DNA from: an uncultured Candidatus Methylacidiphilales bacterium
Lineage (GTDB): Bacteria > Verrucomicrobiota > Verrucomicrobiia > Methylacidiphilales > CALFVM01
Length of the DNA: 12,176 bases
Assembly (NCBI GenBank): GCA_937928665.1
Contig: CALFVM010000032.1
Location: 1-12,176 of the forward strand
Direction: 5' to 3'
Each line of letters starts with the position of its first letter. Positions within the stretch are counted from its first letter, which is position 1. Under the pieces are notes generated by a model. It did not search any database. It saw only the letters and a program-made list of their open reading frames with translations, and was not told the origin of the DNA. Of the stretch, positions 7,429 to 12,176 are shown piece after piece. The position numbers and the translations under genes were made by a program.

Positions 7429-8907
7429 CTATTTGAAGAGCTGAGCCAGAGCGATGGCTTTGAGGCCGGCTTTGGCTTTGTTGACGCTCTCCTGATATTC
7501 GCCCATGGGGGTAGAGTCAGCAACAAGGCCACCGCCGGCCTGGAGGTAGGCACGCCCGTTCTTGAGCAGGGCGGTGCGGATGGCAATGCAGGAGTCGAGG
7601 TTGCCGGAGAAGCCGAAGTAACCGACGGCACCGGAGTAAACGGCGCGGCAGGTGGGTTCGAGTTCGGCGATGATTTCCATGGCGCGGACTTTGGGAGAGC
7701 CGGAGACGGTGCCGGCGGGAAAGGTGGCGCGCATGACGTCGTAAGCTGACAGTCCGGCGCGGAGCTGGCCAACGACGTGGGAGACGATATGCATGACATG
7801 GGAGTAGCGCTCGACGGTCATGAAATCGGTGACGTTGACGCTGCTGAACTCGCAAACGCGGCCGACATCGTTGCGGGCCAGATCGACGAGCATGACGTGC
7901 TCGGCCCGTTCCTTGGGATCGTTGAGGAGTTCCTCGGCCATGGCATCGTCTTCAGCCGGGGTGGGACGTCGAGGGCGGGTTCCGGCGATGGGGCGTATTT
8001 CGACCAGGCCGTTTTCGCAGCGGACGTGGGTTTCCGGGGAGGAACCGACGATGGCCCAGTCCCCGGTCTTGAGGCAGAACATGTAGGGGGATGGGTTGAT
8101 GAAGCGGAGGGCGCGGTAGAGTTCGATGGGCTGTCCCTGGAACGGCACGGAAAAGCGTTGGGAAGGGACGACCTGGAAGATATCACCGGCGCGGATGTAG
8201 TCCTGCATCCGCTCGGTCATGGCGACGTATTCGGCCTGGGTCATGTTGACGTCGGGCTCGGGAACATCGACGTCCCGAAGGGGGGCGAGGAACCGGGCGG
8301 CGACGGGTTGGCGGAGCCGGTCGAAAATGGATTCGATATCGTCAACGGCCTGGTCGTAGGCTTCTCCGGGATCGCCGTCGACGTAGACGTTGATGAGGAT
8401 TTTGAGGCGGCGCTCAGAATGATCGAAGATGAGGAGCTTGTCGGCGACCATGAAATGGGCGTCGGGCATGTGGAGGTCGTCAATTCGAGCCCGACGGACT
8501 CGGGGCTCGAAGCAGCCGACGGCCTCGTAGGCAAGGTAGCCAACCGCGCCGCCGTAGAAGATGGGCAGCTGGCCGAAGCTGACGGGACGATAGCGGGCCA
8601 TGAGTTCCTGGAGTTCTTCCAGTGGGTCCCGATCGGTCGGCCGTTCGCTGAGGCGTCCGCGGTCGTTGATTTTGACCCGGCCGTGGGTCATGGAAAAGAC
8701 GATGGCGGGATCAACGCCGACGAAAGAGAACCGGCCAAAGCGCCCGCCCCGCTCGACCGATTCGAGCAAAAAGGTGTTGCCGCCGTTGTCGAGTTTCATG
8801 AAGGCCGACACGGGGGTCTCCAGGTCGGCAATCACCTCGCGATAGACGGGGATGAGATTGCCTTGGCGAGCCAACTCCAAAAAGATGGGCTTGGACGGAA
8901 AGATCAT
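7429..8907 (-). CDS. trpE: Anthranilate synthase component I
   Basis: Encodes 492 aa and converts chorismate to anthranilate with ammonia supplied by TrpG. The N-terminal domain carries LLES (47-50), the element that binds tryptophan for feedback inhibition, so the enzyme is probably feedback-controlled. The chorismate-binding domain has NPSPYM (271-276), GSSPE, RPIAGTRPR, DLARND, GTVSGSPK (399-406) and GGGLVADS (458-465). PIAGT, with Ala where PabB enzymes have the catalytic Lys (PIKGT), marks it as TrpE and not PabB. I chose ATG 8907; a TTG two codons upstream (8913) is possible. It leads the trpE-trpG-hydrolase operon. No leader peptide with repeated Trp codons and no T-box were seen upstream. 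It diverges from the kinase-like gene across about 205 bp. Confidence 0.96.
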   Translation of the reverse strand: MIFPSKPIFLELARQGNLIPVYREVIADLETPVSAFMKLDNGGNTFLLESVERGGRFGRFSFVGVDPAIVFSMTHGRVKINDRGRLSERPTDRDPLEELQELMARYRPVSFGQLPIFYGGAVGYLAYEAVGCFEPRVRRARIDDLHMPDAHFMVADKLLIFDHSERRLKILINVYVDGDPGEAYDQAVDDIESIFDRLRQPVAARFLAPLRDVDVPEPDVNMTQAEYVAMTERMQDYIRAGDIFQVVPSQRFSVPFQGQPIELYRALRFINPSPYMFCLKTGDWAIVGSSPETHVRCENGLVEIRPIAGTRPRRPTPAEDDAMAEELLNDPKERAEHVMLVDLARNDVGRVCEFSSVNVTDFMTVERYSHVMHIVSHVVGQLRAGLSAYDVMRATFPAGTVSGSPKVRAMEIIAELEPTCRAVYSGAVGYFGFSGNLDSCIAIRTALLKNGRAYLQAGGGLVADSTPMGEYQESVNKAKAGLKAIALAQLFK

Positions 8908-8982
8908 GGACAAGCGGACGGGAACGGACCCTTCATTTTGAAAAGCTAGGGGTGCCAGAGGGCAAGTCGAGGAGGGATTTTT

Positions 8983-9009
8983 TGACGGATCAGACCTCTG
9001 ATTGTTTTA
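8983..9009 (+). promoter_or_regulatory. Putative promoter with an inverted repeat in its spacer
   Basis: TTGACG (8983-8988, 5 of 6 to a -35 box) is followed after 17 nt by a weak -10-like TTTTAG. In the spacer lies the inverted repeat ATCAGA-CC-TCTGAT (8989-9002), placed where a bound repressor would block RNA polymerase. It would drive the kinase-like gene rightward and lies about 80 bp from the trpE start, so it could also control trpE. The -10 box is poor (3 of 6), so this is tentative. It does not resemble the E. coli TrpR operator. Confidence 0.35.
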
Positions 9010-9112
9010 GAGACGTGGAGGGCGTGGGAGCTTGCGGAATGAAGGGGCGCGTGCGAAGACTTGGGCCGGTCTGGCGTCCCGGAGGTTGCCGGGTGCCGGA
9101 GTTGGGGATGCG

Positions 9113-9994
9113 ATGGAGCAGTTCGATGTCACTTTTCACCGGATGGAGAAACCGCGATTCGAGGCGGCTCCCGGACGGTTTCGTCGGCGGGTGTTTGGGG
9201 TCGATTATCTGCATTTGGTCGGGAAGCAATCCGGGGATTTGTTTGTGACCCGGCACGGTTGGCCGGTGGTGGAATCGTTGTGTCCCTCGCATTGGTTTGT
9301 CGGGGAAAAGTTTAAGAAAGTGGGCCGGGCACTGGCCGGGGCAACGGGAGCGGTTTACCGGGTGCCGGTGCCCCACCGGGCGCGGGCGGCGTTTGCGCTG
9401 GTGGTGAAGTTCAGCCGGTTCGGACAGGAGACGATGATCCGGGCGGAGCCAGGGATTGCCGATGATTGGGCCGATTTGGTGCGGATGGAATCGGGGGAGT
9501 TTTTGTCGCCGTTCGAGGAGTTTGGGAATGTGGAGAAGTTGAAGGCAGCTTCGGGGGGTCGGGTTCGCGGGAATTTGCCTCTAGCGATCTACTGCCCACC
9601 GACGCGCTACCGGGAATGGGAACTTGGACGGCGGTCCGGTCAGTGCTGGGTCATCAGTCGGCGGTTGGAGGAAGATCAGGCGGCGTTGCCGCCGGAGACG
9701 CGGGTTCATTACGAGTGGGAGCGGCTCTACATTCTGCTTTATCGCTGGCTGGATGGGATGGATGCGGAGGCGGCCTGCCGGAAAGGGTTGATCGGTGAGG
9801 AGGCGTTGGAGAGTCTAACGCGGAGGACGAAGGGCGAGTTGCAGAGGCTGGGCTGGCAAGTCCTGGATCATAAGCCGCGCCACCTTATCTTGCGGTACCG
9901 TCCGGGCGAGGGGCTTTTGAGGCGGGGGCAGGATTTGGTTTGGGGGTTGATTGACTACGAGCTGTTGATGCCGCTGGCAGGGAATAAATCTTGA
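9113..9994 (+). CDS. Unannotated protein with a protein-kinase-like fold
   Basis: Encodes 293 aa from ATG 9113. I do not recognise a named family, but the order of motifs follows the protein-kinase/aminoglycoside-phosphotransferase fold. There is a glycine-loop-like GRALAGATGAVYRVPV (71-86), then a beta-3-like FALVVKF with K99, and a helix with Glu residues (about 129-142). A hinge-like strand CWVISRRLEE (178-187) follows, then a helical region (198-250), a catalytic-loop-like LDHKPRHLIL (251-260) with D252 and K254, and a DFG-like LIDYE with D281. The Asn expected after the catalytic loop is His257. No signal peptide or membrane helix. An upstream TTG at 9032 in the same frame would add 27 residues lacking recognisable content. 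It is the only plus-strand gene, diverging from trpE and overlapping the 3' end of the propeller gene. Substrate and real activity are unknown. Confidence 0.75.
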   Translation: MEQFDVTFHRMEKPRFEAAPGRFRRRVFGVDYLHLVGKQSGDLFVTRHGWPVVESLCPSHWFVGEKFKKVGRALAGATGAVYRVPVPHRARAAFALVVKFSRFGQETMIRAEPGIADDWADLVRMESGEFLSPFEEFGNVEKLKAASGGRVRGNLPLAIYCPPTRYREWELGRRSGQCWVISRRLEEDQAALPPETRVHYEWERLYILLYRWLDGMDAEAACRKGLIGEEALESLTRRTKGELQRLGWQVLDHKPRHLILRYRPGEGLLRRGQDLVWGLIDYELLMPLAGNKS

Positions 9995-10859
9995 GGGGCG
10001 CGGGGCGGCCTTCCGAGGTGATCCAGATTTCCCGTCCGTCATTGGAAAAGCAAGCGGCTTCGGCCTGATCCAAGCCGTGGGCGGGGAGTGGGATGGGGTG
10101 AAGGGGCCGAAGTTCCGGGGGCACGGACGGCAGCCACCACCCCCGCGTGTAGTCCAGGATAAGGAAACTCCGGGCGTCAGGGGTCAGGTCCAGAGCGGTG
10201 GGCATTTGGGCGATCATGGGAGCGGCATTGGGCGCACGGGCGAAGAGGCGTCCGATCACCGAGGGAGCCTGCCACGAGGCGATGGGACGTGCGAGAAAGG
10301 GCCCCCGGTCCCGCCCCAGTCCGAGGGGCACGGCGTAGAACTCGGGCACGCTTTCCCGCTTGCTCAGGACGATAAACCGCTGGCGCGGCAGGTCGATCGC
10401 CAAGCTCTCGGCATCGCGAGCACCGCCGGGATAGGTGAAGGTGATCGTGCGCCAGGGGCGGAGTCGGGCTTCACCGACCCGCCCGTCTTTGAACCGGGGT
10501 TCCGGGACGAGATGAATCCGGACCTCCGCACGGCGGGCGCGGTTGTCGCCGATATCAGCAATCGCGAGGTAGCTCCGGCCCTGCCAGAGGAAGGAGGCGA
10601 GATCTTCCCAATCGCGGTTGCGTGTCTCGAGGACATCGGCGTGGCCGAGGTGAAGGCCTTGCCGGTCGATGGCATGGAGGCGGGGGGCGTGGCCGCTGTC
10701 GTTGATGACCCAGGCGGTGTCGGGGCGGATGCGGGAAGGGGCGATGCCGGAAATTTCGACCAGCTCCGGATGGTCGATTCGGGCGGTTTCGATTAAGCGG
10801 GGTGATTCGGCACCGAGCAGGGCGAGAGCCGCAGTGGACAGGAGGGGGAGCGGGTTCAG
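9885..10859 (-). CDS. Exported beta-propeller-like protein, non-canonical start
   Basis: An open frame of 324 codons from CTG 10859 to the TAA at 9885. The first residues (NPLPLLSTAALALLGAES) look like a weak signal peptide without basic residues. Then come motifs of a secreted propeller-like family: EISGIAPSR (35-43), WVINDSG (50-56), RNRDWEDLA (80-88), YLAIADIGDNR (97-107), IHLVPEP (115-121), DAESLAID (149-156), RQRFIVLSKRES, LDLTPDARSFLILDY and GREIWITSEG. I recall similar proteins mostly as uncharacterised or esterase-like-phytase-type entries. The frame is open from the TAA at 10872-10874, but the first ATG/GTG/TTG is a TTG at 10403, inside the domain. CTG at 10859, with AAGGG 9 nt upstream, is therefore my start; a frameshift error is the alternative. 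The last 36 codons lie antisense to the kinase-like gene. It follows the upstream minus-strand gene by 35 bp. Confidence 0.7.
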   Translation of the reverse strand: MNPLPLLSTAALALLGAESPRLIETARIDHPELVEISGIAPSRIRPDTAWVINDSGHAPRLHAIDRQGLHLGHADVLETRNRDWEDLASFLWQGRSYLAIADIGDNRARRAEVRIHLVPEPRFKDGRVGEARLRPWRTITFTYPGGARDAESLAIDLPRQRFIVLSKRESVPEFYAVPLGLGRDRGPFLARPIASWQAPSVIGRLFARAPNAAPMIAQMPTALDLTPDARSFLILDYTRGWWLPSVPPELRPLHPIPLPAHGLDQAEAACFSNDGREIWITSEGRPAPLKIYSLPAASTARSQSTPKPNPAPASKAPRPDGTAR

Positions 10860-10894
10860 GACGGGGAACCCTTACCAGTGACGTGGGAGTCGGG

Positions 10895-12176
10895 TCAAGC
10901 CATGGGCTGGTAGCCGAAGTAGGCGCGTGCTTTGATGACTTGAGCCACGGCGGACGGGACCATGGTCTCCCAGGAGGGATCACCGGTGGCGATTTTCTTA
11001 AGAACGTGGCGGGAGAAGATGGGGAGGCAGGCCGGATCGTAATTGTCAAGGGATTGGATCAAGCTGCGCTTGGCAAAGAAGGCGCGCAGGGGCTGAAGGT
11101 CTTCGGGGAGTTCGACGGAATCGGCGGTGGTGATGCGGCCGGTGTCCGGGTTGAGAAGGGGGTAGACGTGAAGCTTGATATCACTTTTGAAGAGACGACC
11201 AAAGGCTTCGAGAATCCCACCGTCGAGGTTGGTATAATATTTCTCGTCGAACAGTTCAATCAGGCTGGGCACGCCCATGACAAGGCCAATGGAGCCTTTG
11301 GTGCAGCGGCGGAGGAAGGCGGCGAGGCGGAAATATTCGAAGTAGTCGGAGATGAGGACCGTCATGCCGCAGGCGGCGAGCATGTCGGCCCGGGCCAGGA
11401 AGTCACGGTGATCGATTTCGCCGGAGGCCATGAGGTTGCGCATGGTCAGTTCGGTTAGAACGAGCGGCTCCTCGCCCTGCGGTGCGGCAGCGGCAAATTT
11501 TTCCTTGGCGCAGCGGAGCATATCGATGTTGACGTGGCAAACCGGGCGGAAACTGCCGCGCTCGACCAGGATCGAGCGGCGGTGGAAGACTTCGGAAGGT
11601 TGGAGGACTGAGCCGTCTGGGCCGAACATGGCGGCCTTGCTCAGGCCGAGTTCCACCAGCCGGAGGCTCATCAGACGGTTGTCGACGTGGCGGAAGGCAA
11701 TGCCAGAGAACTCGATCATGTCGATCTCGATCCGGTTGGTGGAAAGGTTGTCGAGCAGTGATTCGACCAGGAGATCGGGTTCGTGGTGATAGAAAAAGGC
11801 ACCATAAAGAAGGTTCACGCCGACGATGCCGAGTGCTTCCTGCTGGAGGGCGTTTTCATTGTCGAGCATCCGGACATGAATGACGATGGAACTGTCCTCA
11901 TCGCGGGGATGCGCCTGGAAGCGAACGCCCATCCAGCCGTGGCATTCGTTGGTTCCTAAAAAGTTCCTGGCCGCCACCGTGTCGGCAAAGACGAAAAAGG
12001 CCGTATTGTCGCCCCGGACCGGTTTAAGCCGTTCAAGGTTGAGCGCGTGCTCGTGGGCGAGCATGGAGTTGAGTCGGTTGCGGCTGACGTAGCGATCGCA
12101 GGGACCATAGATGGCGTCGCTGACTTTCATGTCATAGGCTGACATGCTCTTGGCAATGGTGCCGGCAGCACCCCCG
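10895..12176 (-). CDS. Conserved protein of unknown function, 5' end beyond the window
   Basis: The frame is open to the right edge: ten codons precede the ATG at 12145 (GGAAGTIAKS), and that reading continues smoothly into SMSAYDMKVSDAIYG, so the true start is probably outside. At least 426 residues are present. The protein is soluble-looking, with no signal peptide in view and no beta-barrel. Strongly patterned segments include GWMGVRFQ, IVIHVRMLD, ALGIVGVNLLYGAFFYH, LLDNLSTNRIEIDMIEFSG, HVDNRLMSLRLVE, ILVERGSFRPV, IGLVMGVPSL, YYTNLDGGILEAFGRLFK and GDPSWETMVP. From memory this belongs to a widespread family of about 480 aa of unknown role, often mislabelled in databases as TonB-dependent receptor or nicotinate-nucleotide adenylyltransferase; nothing here supports either label. 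Probably in one transcript with the propeller gene 35 bp downstream. Confidence 0.8.
   Translation of the reverse strand, partial: GGAAGTIAKSMSAYDMKVSDAIYGPCDRYVSRNRLNSMLAHEHALNLERLKPVRGDNTAFFVFADTVAARNFLGTNECHGWMGVRFQAHPRDEDSSIVIHVRMLDNENALQQEALGIVGVNLLYGAFFYHHEPDLLVESLLDNLSTNRIEIDMIEFSGIAFRHVDNRLMSLRLVELGLSKAAMFGPDGSVLQPSEVFHRRSILVERGSFRPVCHVNIDMLRCAKEKFAAAAPQGEEPLVLTELTMRNLMASGEIDHRDFLARADMLAACGMTVLISDYFEYFRLAAFLRRCTKGSIGLVMGVPSLIELFDEKYYTNLDGGILEAFGRLFKSDIKLHVYPLLNPDTGRITTADSVELPEDLQPLRAFFAKRSLIQSLDNYDPACLPIFSRHVLKKIATGDPSWETMVPSAVAQVIKARAYFGYQPMA

Noticed and set aside
8908..9112. Tryptophan attenuator, T-box or leader peptide before trpE
   Set aside because: I found no tandem Trp codons, T-box sequence or terminator/antiterminator pair on the minus strand.
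8952..9376. Open frames on both strands across the trpE/kinase-like intergenic region
   Set aside because: No motifs, no ribosome binding site, and they run into the coding region of the kinase-like gene in other frames.
10364..11049. Minus-strand frames of 103 and 164 codons overlapping the propeller gene
   Set aside because: Ser/Pro/Arg-rich shadows; the third frame carries the family motifs throughout.
10895..12176. TonB-dependent receptor or nicotinate-nucleotide adenylyltransferase
   Set aside because: No plug, beta-barrel or signal peptide in view, and no nucleotidyltransferase HxGH motif.

Overview
This is a GC-rich bacterial window (roughly 60-65% G+C by eye, less at the left edge) with ten protein genes and one tRNA. 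All but one are on the minus strand. The gene types suggest a free-living heterotroph, probably from the Verrucomicrobiota or a neighbouring phylum: a GH57/DUF1957 branching enzyme, a histidine kinase with a repeated OB-like periplasmic sensor, a trpE-trpG pair, poor Shine-Dalgarno sequences and several exported proteins. The phylum is an inference from gene style, not proven by any marker here.

Left part (1-1448): the start of a membrane-anchored, possibly TonB-like protein runs off the left edge. A 238-bp non-coding gap with a possible terminator follows. Then come a DPM1-like family 2 glycosyltransferase, a tiny lipoprotein and a tRNA-Arg(CCT), with only 8-12 bp between them.

Middle (1461-5971): a LuxR-type response regulator is coupled by a GTGA overlap to a HisKA_3 histidine kinase with about four OB-like modules in its exported region. 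Next upstream is a GH57 1,4-alpha-glucan branching enzyme of glycogen metabolism. The order invites the idea that the two-component system responds to carbon or surface-glycan state, but nothing in the sequence shows its target.

Tryptophan block (6072-8907): trpE, trpG and an exported dienelactone-hydrolase-like protein form a tight operon (2-nt gap, then an ATGA overlap). TrpE and TrpG together make anthranilate. The hydrolase has lost the Cys nucleophile expected of its family, so its link to tryptophan metabolism is unclear.

Right part (9113-12176): the only plus-strand gene diverges from trpE and encodes an unannotated protein with a recognisable but atypical protein-kinase-like skeleton. 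It converges on, and overlaps by about 110 nt, an exported beta-propeller-like gene that has no ATG, GTG or TTG start where its signal peptide begins. Upstream of that is the incomplete gene of a conserved soluble protein of unknown function.

The most interesting area is the cluster at 8.9-10.9 kb (kinase-like protein, antisense 3' overlap, start-less propeller gene). I found no CRISPR array, insertion sequence, phage gene or clear defence system.
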